From positions 1-45,118 of the forward strand of contig NZ_JAPCWC010000027.1 of assembly GCF_026420865.1 (NCBI RefSeq): DNA of 45,118 nt, read 5' to 3'. Position numbers and translations under genes: made by a program. This document shows positions 15,585-26,033 of this stretch, piece by piece. The notes beneath the pieces are model-generated. The model ran no database searches and was not told the origin of the DNA. It worked only from the letters and a program-made list of their open reading frames with translations. The DNA comes from Novosphingobium clariflavum (GTDB taxonomy: Bacteria > Pseudomonadota > Alphaproteobacteria > Sphingomonadales > Sphingomonadaceae). The number at the start of each line of letters is the position of its first letter. Position 1 is the stretch's first letter.

Positions 15585-15774
15585 CCCGCTCGCTCGCTGT
15601 TGCCTGACCCGCAAGTTTTGCGACACCTTTTCTGCGGCACACCGGGCGCATGCCGCCAGGCATGCACCAACAGGCGCCGGATGATCTCAACGGGCCGGGC
15701 CCATGCAAGCTGCACTCTGGCCCCTGCAAAAACGCCGCGCGCGGCGCTTGCACCCGTCACGCACATACGCGAAC

Positions 15775-15803
15775 GGGGCGGACGGTCCAAGACCGCCCGC
15801 CCC
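15775..15803 (-). terminator. Hairpin downstream of ftsZ
   Basis: A 13-bp stem with one mismatch (GGGGCGG...CCGCCCC, loop CAA) begins about 13 nt after the ftsZ stop. There is no T-tract; it may pause or attenuate transcription out of the dcw cluster. Confidence 0.45.
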
Positions 15804-15815
15804 GCCTGCTACCCA

Positions 15816-17393
15816 TTACTGGTTGTTCTGACGTCCGAGGAAGCGCGGGATCGAGATCGACGCTCCGTCGCCTTCATCAGCGGCCGGCTCGACAGCCGCC
15901 GCCTTGGGACGCGACAGGCTGGTCATACGCTCGAACAGCGTGCTGCCGCCGCCCACCGGACGCGCCGGTGCGGGCTCCGCCGCGGGACGACGCTGGCGCA
16001 GCGGCGAGGCATCCTCACCGCCAAGCAGCAGTTCATCCTGCGGCGCAACTGGTTCCGGCGCGGCTTCCATACCGCCCGAAAGGTCCAGCGGAGCAGCGCG
16101 CGACGCGGGAATGCTGGCGTAGCCGTCAACCGCGCCTTCGTCGGCGCTCTCGACTTCCTCACCCGCACCGAGTTCCAGCTCGCCATAGGTCACGGGAGCC
16201 GAAACAGGCGCAGCGGGGGCCGGCGCGGCGACCGGAGCAGGCGGCGAGAGGTCGAGCGGTGCCGGCGCCGGTGTATAGGCTGACGGCGTCTGGATCGCCG
16301 GGCGCGAGATCACCGGGGCGTGCACAGGCGCCGGAGCTTCCGGCGCGGGGCGCGACACCATCGGTCGAACCGGACCACGCCCTGCGCTCAGCGAAACCGG
16401 TCGCGCGGCGATTTCGGCCATCTCGCTGGTCTGCTCGATGCCGGTGGCGACCACCGAGACGCGGATCTTGCCCTGGAGGTCCGGGTTGAACGCCGAACCC
16501 CAGATGATGTTCGCATCGGGATCGACGAGTTCGCGGATGTGATTGGCCGCCTCGTCGACTTCAAGCAGCTTCATGTCGTCGCCGCCGATGATCGAAATGA
16601 TCACGCCCTTGGCGCCCTGCATCGACACGCCGTCGAGCAGCGGGTTCGCTATGGCGCGCTCGGCCGCTTCGAGAGCTCGATTCGGGCCTTCGCCCTCGCC
16701 GGTGCCCATCATCGCCTTGCCCATTTCGCCCATGACCGAGCGAACGTCCGCGAAGTCGAGGTTGATGAGGCCTGGCATGATCATCAGGTCGGTGATCGAG
16801 CGCACGCCCTGCTGGAGCACTTCGTCGGCCAGCGAGAACGCTTCCTTGAAAGTGGTGTCCGCCTTGGCGACCAGGAACAGGTTCTGGTTCGGGATGACGA
16901 TCAGCGTATCGACGTGCTTCTGCAGCTCTTCGATGCCCGCATCGGCGGAGCGCATGCGGCGCGTGCCTTCGAACATGAACGGCTTGGAGACCACGCCAAC
17001 GGTCAGCACGCCCTTGGCACGTGCAGCCTGGGCAATGATCGGCGCGGCGCCGGTGCCAGTGCCACCACCCATGCCTGCGGCGATGAAGACCATGTGCACG
17101 CCGTCGAGCAGGCGCTCGATGTCCGGCAAGGTTTCCTCAGCCGCGGCGCGGCCCACTTCGGGGCGAGCACCGGCACCGAGGCCCTGCGTGATATCGGGCC
17201 CCAGCTGGATGCGGGTTTCCGCGATCGAGTTGTTGAGCGCCTGCGCGTCGGTATTGGCGACGACGAAGTCGACACCCTCGATCTGCGCCTGGATCATGTT
17301 TGCGATGGCGTTGCCGCCCGCACCGCCCACGCCGATGACGACGATGCGCGGACGAAGCTCTTCGATTGCCGGCGGTCCGATGTTGATGCTCAT
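15816..17393 (-). CDS. ftsZ: Cell division protein FtsZ
   Basis: A 525-aa tubulin-like GTPase that forms the Z-ring. The GTP-binding domain starts with IGVGGAGGNAIANM, has the tubulin signature GGGTGTG at 109-115 and the T7-loop region NLDFADVRSVMGEMGKAMMG. A long Pro/Ala-rich linker (about 325-510), typical of alphaproteobacteria, ends in the conserved C-terminal peptide SISIPRFLGRQNNQ, which binds FtsA and other partners. It is separated from ftsA by 179 bp, suggesting an additional promoter of its own. Confidence 0.98.
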   Translation of the reverse strand: MSINIGPPAIEELRPRIVVIGVGGAGGNAIANMIQAQIEGVDFVVANTDAQALNNSIAETRIQLGPDITQGLGAGARPEVGRAAAEETLPDIERLLDGVHMVFIAAGMGGGTGTGAAPIIAQAARAKGVLTVGVVSKPFMFEGTRRMRSADAGIEELQKHVDTLIVIPNQNLFLVAKADTTFKEAFSLADEVLQQGVRSITDLMIMPGLINLDFADVRSVMGEMGKAMMGTGEGEGPNRALEAAERAIANPLLDGVSMQGAKGVIISIIGGDDMKLLEVDEAANHIRELVDPDANIIWGSAFNPDLQGKIRVSVVATGIEQTSEMAEIAARPVSLSAGRGPVRPMVSRPAPEAPAPVHAPVISRPAIQTPSAYTPAPAPLDLSPPAPVAAPAPAAPVSAPVTYGELELGAGEEVESADEGAVDGYASIPASRAAPLDLSGGMEAAPEPVAPQDELLLGGEDASPLRQRRPAAEPAPARPVGGGSTLFERMTSLSRPKAAAVEPAADEGDGASISIPRFLGRQNNQ

Positions 17394-17484
17394 TTCGTTC
17401 TCCTGGCAGCCCGTGCGCGAAGAAATTTACCTTGACTAGTCTGATTGCACGCTTCGCCCGATCGAGGCAAAGCGCGAGACATCT

Positions 17485-17493
17485 TTGTCCACA
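17485..17493 (-). promoter_or_regulatory. DnaA-box-like site in the ftsZ upstream region
   Basis: TGTGGACAA on the minus strand differs by one base from the DnaA 9-mer and lies about 92 bp upstream of the ftsZ start. In Caulobacter, DnaA activates ftsZ; transfer of that regulation here is inference. Confidence 0.3.
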
Positions 17494-17572
17494 GCAGAAA
17501 CCGCCGTTTGCGGCCAATCGTGCCGGGTTTGCCATGGCCCCTTGCAGGCACGGCGCCCCCTCGCGCGGTCGG

Positions 17573-18853
17573 TCAAAAGTATTCCCTCAGTGCTCTATAG
17601 ACGCGATTGATCACCCCCAGGCCCGAATAACTTATTGTCTGCTGACGGTTCTTTCCGAAGGTGCGGATATCGATCGGGTCCGCCGCGGCGTAGAGCACAA
17701 GCCCCGCAAGCGTGGAAAAGCCCGGCTTCACGTGCGCTTCGGCAAGGCCCGTCAAGTGCGGCACGCTGCCCACGCGCACCGGCTTGCCCAGCGCGGCCTG
17801 CGCATAATCGGCGAGTCCCACCAGTTCCGCACCGCCGCCAGTAAATACCACCTGCTTGCCGCGTTGCGCATTGAAACGCATCACTTTCAGGGCCTTGTTT
17901 ACTTCCTCCATCAGCAGACCAAGCTGTCCGGTGATGACGCCGATCAGTTCGGCGCGCGGAATGCGGTTCTTGTCGTCGGCATGGCGGGCGATCGGGCCTG
18001 CATGTTCCTCGCCCGGTGCGTTGACCGGAATCATCTCACGGTGATCGTGAGGGCTGGCGATGGCCGACCCGTTCACGCACTTCAGGCGCTCCGCCTGGAA
18101 ACGGCGGATGCCGAAAGCGGACGCGATCGCGTCGGTGATGTCGGCGGAGCCCATCGGGATCGAGATCATGTCGATCAGCAAGCCGTGCGAGTAGACGGCC
18201 ACGTTCGTCACTTCCGCACCAAATTCGACCAGCGCCACGCCCAGATCGCGTTCTTCGGGGGAAAGGCAGGCCTGCCCCGCCGCAATGGGCGATCCGACAA
18301 TGGCCTCCACTTCCAGATGCGCGCTCTGCACCGCCTCGGTCAGATTGCGGATCGGCGCGCCGTCGGCGAGCATGATGTGGATGTCCACGCCCAGGCGCTC
18401 GGCATGGAGGCCCTTGGGATTGCCCACGCCGTGCGCCCCGTCGAGCCGGTACTGCGCCGGCTGCGCGTGGAGCACCATGCGCCCGTCGGGTTGAATCACC
18501 TCCCGCGCGGAAACGAGAAGCTGGTCGATGTCCTCCTGCTCGATCCGGCGGCCGCCGATCTCGGCATCGAACTGGTCGATCCGGCTGGCGAGCCCTGCCC
18601 CCGAACAGCCGATCCAGACCTTGGTGACGCTGGTGTCGGCCATCTTCTCAGCCCGGTCGATGGCATCGCGCACGGCATACGTCGCCGCCGCCATGTCAGT
18701 GACGTAGCCGCGCTTGATGCCCTGGCTGGCGCGGTGGCCGGAGCCGAGCACGATCATGTCGCCCATTTCGGACATGCCGGCGACGATCGCGGAAATGCGG
18801 AACGAGCCGATGTTGACGGCGCCGAATACGCGGGTAATCCGGGGGCCTGCCAT
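17573..18853 (-). CDS. ftsA: Cell division protein FtsA
   Basis: A 426-aa actin-like protein that anchors FtsZ to the membrane. It shows the phosphate-1 region VFGAVNIGSFRISAIV, the central ATPase segment and a C-terminal amphipathic helix (VINRVYRALREYF) for membrane attachment. ATG 18853 overlaps the ftsQ stop by one base and lies 7 nt after GGAGG; the GTG one codon earlier (18856) is also possible but closer to the Shine-Dalgarno sequence. Last gene of the tightly overlapping run before ftsZ. Confidence 0.96.
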   Translation of the reverse strand: MAGPRITRVFGAVNIGSFRISAIVAGMSEMGDMIVLGSGHRASQGIKRGYVTDMAAATYAVRDAIDRAEKMADTSVTKVWIGCSGAGLASRIDQFDAEIGGRRIEQEDIDQLLVSAREVIQPDGRMVLHAQPAQYRLDGAHGVGNPKGLHAERLGVDIHIMLADGAPIRNLTEAVQSAHLEVEAIVGSPIAAGQACLSPEERDLGVALVEFGAEVTNVAVYSHGLLIDMISIPMGSADITDAIASAFGIRRFQAERLKCVNGSAIASPHDHREMIPVNAPGEEHAGPIARHADDKNRIPRAELIGVITGQLGLLMEEVNKALKVMRFNAQRGKQVVFTGGGAELVGLADYAQAALGKPVRVGSVPHLTGLAEAHVKPGFSTLAGLVLYAAADPIDIRTFGKNRQQTISYSGLGVINRVYRALREYF

Positions 18854-19830
18854 CACTGCTCCTCCGCGTCCGCGGGAATAAGGGTCGTTGGCGCCTTTTC
18901 GGCGGCCGCCTGACCATGCGGTACGGCACCGGCGCTAGAGGCGATTTCCTGCCCCTCGCCTTCCGGCACGCGCATATAGATGCGGTCCGCCGCGCGCATA
19001 TCGAACGCCATTACCTTGCCGCCCAGCAGGCGGTTGGTGCCGTCGAGCCGCGCGAAAGTGACCAGCGCGCTTGCCGCCTCCTTGTCGCCTTCCGGCAGGG
19101 CAAGCACCTGCCCAGTGCGGAACGTCAGGTTCCAGCGGCGGTTGCCGATCCACTCCGCCTCCTGAACGCCGGGCTGGAGCGCGGGAGCGGCCTGCAGCAG
19201 ACTGGCAAGCTCCGTCACCTGCTGCCCCGCACCGGGGCCGGAGACGATCAGCTTGCCGCCGGTATCCTTGCGCGAAACCTGCTCCAGTTCATGCCCGGTC
19301 TCGTCGATCAACACGAACTGATCGTCCTTGCGCAGTACCGCGTGGGCCTCACGCTCGACGATATCTATCACCAGCGTATCGGGAAGCTGGCGCGAAACGC
19401 GCGCGTCCTTCACCCACGAGAGGCCGAGCAGTTCGGCCCGCAAGGCGTCGAGATCGACTTCGGTCATTGCCCGGTCGCGCTCGGCCAGCGCCTTTTCGTA
19501 GACCTTCAGCTCGTTGAGGTGCTTCACGCCGCGCACTTCCACGCGCTTCACTTCGAAGCCGGCATCGGCAGAAACCCGCGCGAACTGCGCATTCGCCAGC
19601 ATCGGCACGCCGGCGGCATTCGCCACCACGCAGGCAAGCGCCACCGCGCCGCCGAGAATGGCGACGAGGAAGATCTTGTGCAGTTGCTCTTCGCTGAACG
19701 GCAACCAGGACATCGCCGCGTCCAGCGTCGATCCCGTGGTCGCCTTGGCCTTGCGGACCTTGGCCTTGGTGCCTTGCCGGGCGGCGACTTTCCTTGCGCT
19801 CTTCGGCTTGCGCCGGATCGTCTGGCTCAT
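18853..19830 (-). CDS. ftsQ: Cell division protein FtsQ
   Basis: A 325-aa bitopic divisome protein. A basic cytoplasmic N-terminus (about 1-47), one transmembrane helix (about 52-72, IFLVAILGGAVALACVVANA) and a periplasmic POTRA domain (VKRVEVRGVKHLNELKV) are followed by the beta domain (LPDTLVIDIVEREAHAVLRK). The long basic N-terminus is common in alphaproteobacteria. ATG 19830 overlaps the ddl stop as ATGA. Confidence 0.95.
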   Translation of the reverse strand: MSQTIRRKPKSARKVAARQGTKAKVRKAKATTGSTLDAAMSWLPFSEEQLHKIFLVAILGGAVALACVVANAAGVPMLANAQFARVSADAGFEVKRVEVRGVKHLNELKVYEKALAERDRAMTEVDLDALRAELLGLSWVKDARVSRQLPDTLVIDIVEREAHAVLRKDDQFVLIDETGHELEQVSRKDTGGKLIVSGPGAGQQVTELASLLQAAPALQPGVQEAEWIGNRRWNLTFRTGQVLALPEGDKEAASALVTFARLDGTNRLLGGKVMAFDMRAADRIYMRVPEGEGQEIASSAGAVPHGQAAAEKAPTTLIPADAEEQ

Positions 19831-20789
19831 CCGCCCTCCTTGGCCGCCTTGCGGGCGCGCGCATCCTCAAGCGCTTCGGCGATAATCGCCTCGACCAGAT
19901 CGGGATATTCCATGCCGCAGGCACGGGCCTGTTCGGGCACGAGGCTGAGCGGGGTCATGCCCGGCTGGGTGTTCACTTCCAGCAGGAACAGCCCTTCGAC
20001 GCCCTGCGTATCATCCCAGCGGAAGTCGGAGCGGCTGGTGCCCTTGCAGCCGAGCAACTGGTGCGCGCGCAGAGCCAGATCCTTGCACGCCGCGGTGATC
20101 TCGTCGGGGATCTCGGCCGGGCAGATGTGCTGGGTCATGCCGTCGGTATACTTGGAATCGAAGTCGTAGAAGCCAGACTTGGGCTTGAGTTCAGTAACCA
20201 GCAGGGCGCGATCCCCGATCACGGCGGTGGTGAGTTCGAGGCCGCGAATATAGGGCTCGGCCAGCAGGCGGTCGAAGTGCTGCCACGGACCTTCGGTCTC
20301 GCGGCCGATCGGGCTGCCGTAATTGCCCTCAGCCGTGACGATGGCGACGCCAACCGACGAGCCTTCGTTGACCGGCTTCAGCACATAAGGACGCGGCAGC
20401 GGATCGCGCTCGAAAATCTCGGCGCTCTCGACGATGCGGCCGCCGGGCATCGGAATGCCGTGCGGGACCAGCGCCTGCTTGGTCAGTTCCTTGTCGATGG
20501 CAATGACCGAAGTGGCGAGGCCCGAATGCGTATAGGTGAGGCCCATCAGGTCCATCATGCCCTGCACCGTGCCATCCTCGCCCGGCGCACCGTGCAGCGC
20601 ATTGAACACCACGTCCGGCCTGGCTTCCGCAAGGCGCAGCGCGACATCGCGGTCCATATCAATACGCGTGACCTTGTGGCCCTTGGACTCGAGCGCCTTG
20701 GCAACGCCCTCACCGCTCATCAGCGAGACCGGCCGTTCGCTCGACCAACCGCCCATCAGGACCGCGACGTGGAGTTTGGAGAGGGACAT
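19827..20789 (-). CDS. ddl: D-alanine--D-alanine ligase
   Basis: A 320-aa ATP-grasp enzyme making D-Ala-D-Ala for peptidoglycan. N-terminal VAVLMGGWSSERPVSLMSG, the HGAPGEDGTVQG loop, the ATP-grasp core YVLKPVNEGSSVGV and the C-terminal metal-binding LLEVNTQPGMTPLS are all present. ATG 20789 shares one base with the stop of the DUF4262 gene before it (TGATG), so its translation depends on that unusual neighbour. Length is normal. Confidence 0.97.
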   Translation of the reverse strand: MSLSKLHVAVLMGGWSSERPVSLMSGEGVAKALESKGHKVTRIDMDRDVALRLAEARPDVVFNALHGAPGEDGTVQGMMDLMGLTYTHSGLATSVIAIDKELTKQALVPHGIPMPGGRIVESAEIFERDPLPRPYVLKPVNEGSSVGVAIVTAEGNYGSPIGRETEGPWQHFDRLLAEPYIRGLELTTAVIGDRALLVTELKPKSGFYDFDSKYTDGMTQHICPAEIPDEITAACKDLALRAHQLLGCKGTSRSDFRWDDTQGVEGLFLLEVNTQPGMTPLSLVPEQARACGMEYPDLVEAIIAEALEDARARKAAKEGG

Positions 20790-21295
20790 CAATGAATACT
20801 CGTTTGGTAGAGGGCAGGTTGTTGGGAAATCACGTAATCGTCGCATCCCTCATCCCATGGGAACAGGCCATCAACGGCGCCGGGCCATATTAACTGGTAT
20901 GCCTGCGTGAGATTGGAGCCATATCGGCTGAGGTGGTGCCACATTGCCGAATTCAGATATTCCCGTTCGATCCTGGCAGGTGGAATGGCCCGGACCGCCA
21001 CTTCAAAACCTTCAAGAAGGCCTGAAATTCGCACACCGTCCGCAAGAACCAACCCATCATCGCGACACTGCCGCATGACGCCATTGACCATCGCATGCAT
21101 CAGTTCGCTGGAAAGACCGAAAACGATGACCTCCCCCTGTTCGAGCGAATGCGTGAAGCCGGTCGAATAGGAGAACGCGGGGGCTTCGCCCTCCCCATCG
21201 AAAACGTGAGTTACATGGCAACCGAATTGATCGATGTTGTCGAGTATCCGACGCTCGTAATCCGTGATGTTCTCGTCAAGATCCTGCGCGCTCAC
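20789..21295 (-). CDS. DUF4262 domain protein embedded in the dcw operon
   Basis: A 168-aa cytosolic protein. The sequence ITDYERRILDNIDQFGCHVTHVF, then FSYSTGFTHSLEQGEVIVFGLS, ISGLLEGFEVAVRAI and AYQLIWPGAVDGLFPWDEG follows the DUF4262 pattern closely over its full length. The family has no established function. The GTG start at 21295 overlaps the murB stop as GTGA and its TGA overlaps the ddl ATG by one base, so it is fully translationally integrated. It is not a standard member of the cluster. A role in cell-wall synthesis is only inferred from position; late insertion of a passenger gene is an alternative. Confidence 0.8.
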   Translation of the reverse strand: MSAQDLDENITDYERRILDNIDQFGCHVTHVFDGEGEAPAFSYSTGFTHSLEQGEVIVFGLSSELMHAMVNGVMRQCRDDGLVLADGVRISGLLEGFEVAVRAIPPARIEREYLNSAMWHHLSRYGSNLTQAYQLIWPGAVDGLFPWDEGCDDYVISQQPALYQTSIH

Positions 21296-22232
21296 GGCTT
21301 GTCCGCCTGGTTCTGGTTTGGTGCTTCGGCAGACATGCCTACGCGCTGGATTTCCCATTCGAGCGTGACGCCCGACTTTTCCTTGACCCGGCGGCGGACT
21401 TCTTCGCCCAGGGCCTCGATATCGCTGCTGGTGGCGTCGGCCACGTTGAGCAGGAAGTTGGTGTGCTTCTCGCTTACTTGCGCGCCGCCCAGGGTCAGGC
21501 CGCGACAACCGGCTTCGTCCACCAGAGCCCAGGCCTTGTGGCCTTCCGGGTTCTTGAAGGTCGATCCGCCAGTCTTGCTGCGCAGCGGCTGGCTGGCCTC
21601 GCGACTGGCGGAAATGCGGTCCATTTCGGCCTGGATCGCCTCTGGCTCGCCGGGCCGGCCCTTGAAGCGGGCGGAGACGACCACGGCGCCCTCGGGCAGT
21701 TCCGAATGACGGTAGGTGTAACCGAGGTCGGCATTGATCAGCGTGACCCGTTCGCCGGAACGCAGGACGACATCGCAATCGACCAGCACATCCTTGACCT
21801 CGCCGCCATAGGCGCCGCCGTTCATGCGCACGAAGCCGCCGACCGTGCCGGGGATCGAGCGCAGGAACTCGACACCGGCAATGCCATTGTCGCGCGCGGT
21901 CGACGAGACGAGAATGCCGCTGGCGCCGCCGCCGCAGTCCAGCGTCACATCATCCACTTTCGTCACTTTGGCAAAAGGCTTGCCAAGCCGGATGACGACG
22001 CCGGGAACGCCGCCGTCGCGCACGATCATGTTGGAGCCGAGGCCCAGCGCCATGACCGGCACCGCAGGATCGAGATCGCGCAGGAACGCCTGCAGGTCGG
22101 CCAGGTCCTTCGGCTCGAACAGCCACTGCGCCGCGCCGCCCGACTTGAACCAGACGAGCGGGGCCAACGGCGCATCCGCCGTCAGCTTGCCGCGCACGTC
22201 AGGAAGGCCCTCGAAAAGGTTGGCGAGCGGGC

Positions 22233-22236
<4 letters not shown>
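21292..22236 (-). CDS. murB: UDP-N-acetylenolpyruvoylglucosamine reductase
   Basis: A 314-aa flavoenzyme completing UDP-N-acetylmuramate synthesis. FAD-binding motifs FKSGGAAQWLFEP, ALGLGSNMIVRDGG and SIPGTVGGFVRMNGGAYG, and the catalytic serine loop TGGSTFKNP, are present. The TTG start at 22236 is chosen because GGAGG lies 6 nt upstream and TTG overlaps the murC stop as TTGA; no suitable ATG exists at this position. Confidence 0.95.
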
Positions 22237-23650
<1,414 letters not shown>

Positions 23651-23654
<4 letters not shown>

Positions 23655-24835
23655 GCCGCACCTCCCTTGCATGCGAGGGCTTCCCCGCTCTTGACGGGCA
23701 CGGTCTTGTCCATTCGAATTACGTCCATGATCGGGCTGGTACCGAAGCTTTCTACAAGGTCGGCAAGGTCGCTGGCGGCATTGGGATAGCCGCAGTTCCA
23801 CGAGGCGTGCGCCGCGTTGGCCAGGGTTTCGGGGTGCAGCGCCATAGCCTGGATCTGCTTGGCGAGAGCCGCCGCGGTAAAGCTTTCCTGACGGATCGCG
23901 CGCGCGCCGCCGGCCGCCACGATCTCGCGCGTATTGGCCGCCTGGTGATCGTCGGTGGCAATGGGCAAGGGGATCAGGATCGCGGGACGGCCAACCGCCG
24001 TCAGTTCCGCGATCGTCGATGCGCCGGAACGACCGATGAAGAGATGGGCCCCGGCCAGACGCTCGGCCATGTCTTCGAAATAGGTCGCCAGTTCGGCGGG
24101 GATGCCATGGCTGGCATAGCGGGCGCGAACCGCCTCGATATCCTCGGGACGGCACTGCTGGATCACCTGCAGGCGCGAGCGCAGCGCCGGGGGCAGCATG
24201 GCAAGGCCGTCAGGCACCACTTCGGAAAGCACGCGCGCGCCCTGGCTGCCGCCGGTGACGAGGATGCGCAGCAGGCTGTCTTCGCCAAATTCCGGGAACG
24301 GCGCATCGCGCAGCGCCAGCACTTCATCCCGCACCGGATTACCGACCAGCGTGACCTTGCCGGAGAGCTTGGGGTCGAGCCGGTCGACCTGAGCGAAGGC
24401 GGTGGCGATGGCGTCGACCTTGCCCGCGAAGTAGCGGTTCACGCGGCCAAGCACCGAGTTCTGCTCATGCAGGATCGTCGGCAGGCGGGCCGAACGCGCG
24501 GCCAGCATCGTCGGTAGCGCCGGGTAGCCACCGAAGCCGATCACGGCGGTGGGCTGGAAGCTTTCGAACAGGCGCAGCGCCATGCGCTTGCCTTCGAGGA
24601 TCCCGCGCAGGCCCTTCAGCCAGTTCAGCGGATTTTTCCCGGCAATGCGCCCTTGCGGCAGTACGTGCGCCGGCAGGTAATCGGGCTTGCCCGGAATCGC
24701 GGCGCCGCGCTCATCGGTGATGAGCGCGACGTGATGCCCGCGGCGATCCAGTTCGGCCGCCAGCGCGAAGGCGGGGATGAGGTGTCCGCCCGTCCCGCCC
24801 GCGGCAAGAACGTAGTGGCGGCTGACCAGACTCAT
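23651..24835 (-). CDS. murG: UDP-N-acetylglucosamine--MurNAc-pentapeptide-PP-lipid N-acetylglucosaminyltransferase
   Basis: A 394-aa GT-B glycosyltransferase that converts lipid I to lipid II at the inner membrane face. It shows AAGGTGGHLIPAFALAAEL, HEQNSVLGRVNRY, VTGGSQGA and the donor-binding FIGRSGASTIAEL with ATDDHQAANT. It is slightly longer than the usual ~360 aa because of a C-terminal tail rich in charged and Gly residues. ATG 24835 overlaps the ftsW stop as ATGA. Confidence 0.97.
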
Positions 24836-26031
24836 GAAGAAACGTCTCCGATGGCACGCAGCGAGAAGCCCTCGCGCTTGATGAAGGGGTTGCGCCGCGT
24901 GATTGCGAGGAGAAGCCCAACCGTCAAGCACATGGCGACAGTCGACGAGCCGCCGTAGCTGACCAGCGGCAGGGTCATGCCCTTCGAGGGGAAAAGCTGC
25001 AGGTTGACGAGGATGTTGATGAAGGCCTGCCCGCCGAACTGCGAGGCGATTCCCGAAGCCGCCAACACCGTGAAGAGATCTTCCTCCTCGGTCAGGCGCA
25101 TCATCACCCGCACCAGCAGCGCGAGATAGAGGCACACGATCACCATACAGGCGATCAGGCCGAATTCCTCCCCGATGACCGAGAAGATATAGTCGGTATG
25201 CGCCTCGGGCAGCGCCATCTTGCGGATACCCATCCAAAAGCCCTGCCCGAACCAGCCGCCGTTCAGCAGCGTACGCTGGGCAAGGTCCACCTGGTCAAAG
25301 GCATTGCCGCCCGACAGGAACGAATCGATGCGATTGCGGCCGTTGGCATAAGTGAAATACATCAAGACGATGCCCGCCACGCCCGCGCCCGCGAACATGC
25401 CAATGCGCTTCAGGGGAATACCCGCCAGCAGGATCATCACGAAGAACGTGCCGGAAAACAGCATCGTCGAACCAAAGTCCGGCTGCGCCATCAGCAAGGC
25501 ACCGATGAGCCCCATCAGGCAGAAGCAGATCGCCACCACCGGAATGTTGGGATCGCGCGCGCGCCAGGAGAGTATCCACGCCAGCAGGATCGGGAAACCG
25601 GTGCCGAGGAACTGCGAGGGCTGGAGAGAGATGCCAAAGTGCAGCCAGCGCTTGGCGCCGTTCACTTCGGAGCCGACCACCGGCACCAGCAGCAAGCCGA
25701 AGATCATCATGCCCGCGATCAGGATGCCAAGCCGCCGCGCACTGTCCTTCGACAGGCTGGATGCCCAGAACATCGCGCAGAGACCCACGAACTGCCAGCG
25801 CAAGTGCAGCCAGAAGAAGTAGAGCGCAGGCAGTCGCTCATGCGCGGTCGACAGGCGGCGCGCACTCGCGGGCGAACCGGCGGCAACGGCAATCGCGCCG
25901 ATCCCCATCAGGATCAGCACGAGAGCCAGAAACGTACGGTCGATCTCCTGCCACCAGATCGCCAGCTGGCCGCGGCGATTGCGGTTGTAGCGGACGTTGG
26001 CGGGCGTGTTCCCCGGCGCGGTCGTGGCCAT
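24832..26031 (-). CDS. ftsW: Septal SEDS peptidoglycan glycosyltransferase FtsW
   Basis: A 399-aa polytopic SEDS protein with about ten membrane helices. The conserved segments QPDFGSTMLF, HTDYIFSVIGEEFG and the C-terminal LPLVSYGGSS signature are present. It works with FtsI in septal peptidoglycan polymerisation. The N-terminus (about 1-30) is polar and basic. It starts 2 nt after the murD stop. Confidence 0.96.
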   Translation of the reverse strand: MATTAPGNTPANVRYNRNRRGQLAIWWQEIDRTFLALVLILMGIGAIAVAAGSPASARRLSTAHERLPALYFFWLHLRWQFVGLCAMFWASSLSKDSARRLGILIAGMMIFGLLLVPVVGSEVNGAKRWLHFGISLQPSQFLGTGFPILLAWILSWRARDPNIPVVAICFCLMGLIGALLMAQPDFGSTMLFSGTFFVMILLAGIPLKRIGMFAGAGVAGIVLMYFTYANGRNRIDSFLSGGNAFDQVDLAQRTLLNGGWFGQGFWMGIRKMALPEAHTDYIFSVIGEEFGLIACMVIVCLYLALLVRVMMRLTEEEDLFTVLAASGIASQFGGQAFINILVNLQLFPSKGMTLPLVSYGGSSTVAMCLTVGLLLAITRRNPFIKREGFSLRAIGDVSS

Positions 26032-26033
26032 GC

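Noticed and set aside
15584..15626. GTG 15626 as start of the TPR/SPOR protein
   Set aside because: No spaced Shine-Dalgarno sequence and it lengthens the signal peptide; kept only as an alternative.
16320..17435. Long plus-strand frame opposite ftsZ
   Set aside because: Shadow of the ftsZ codon pattern; no recognisable domain.
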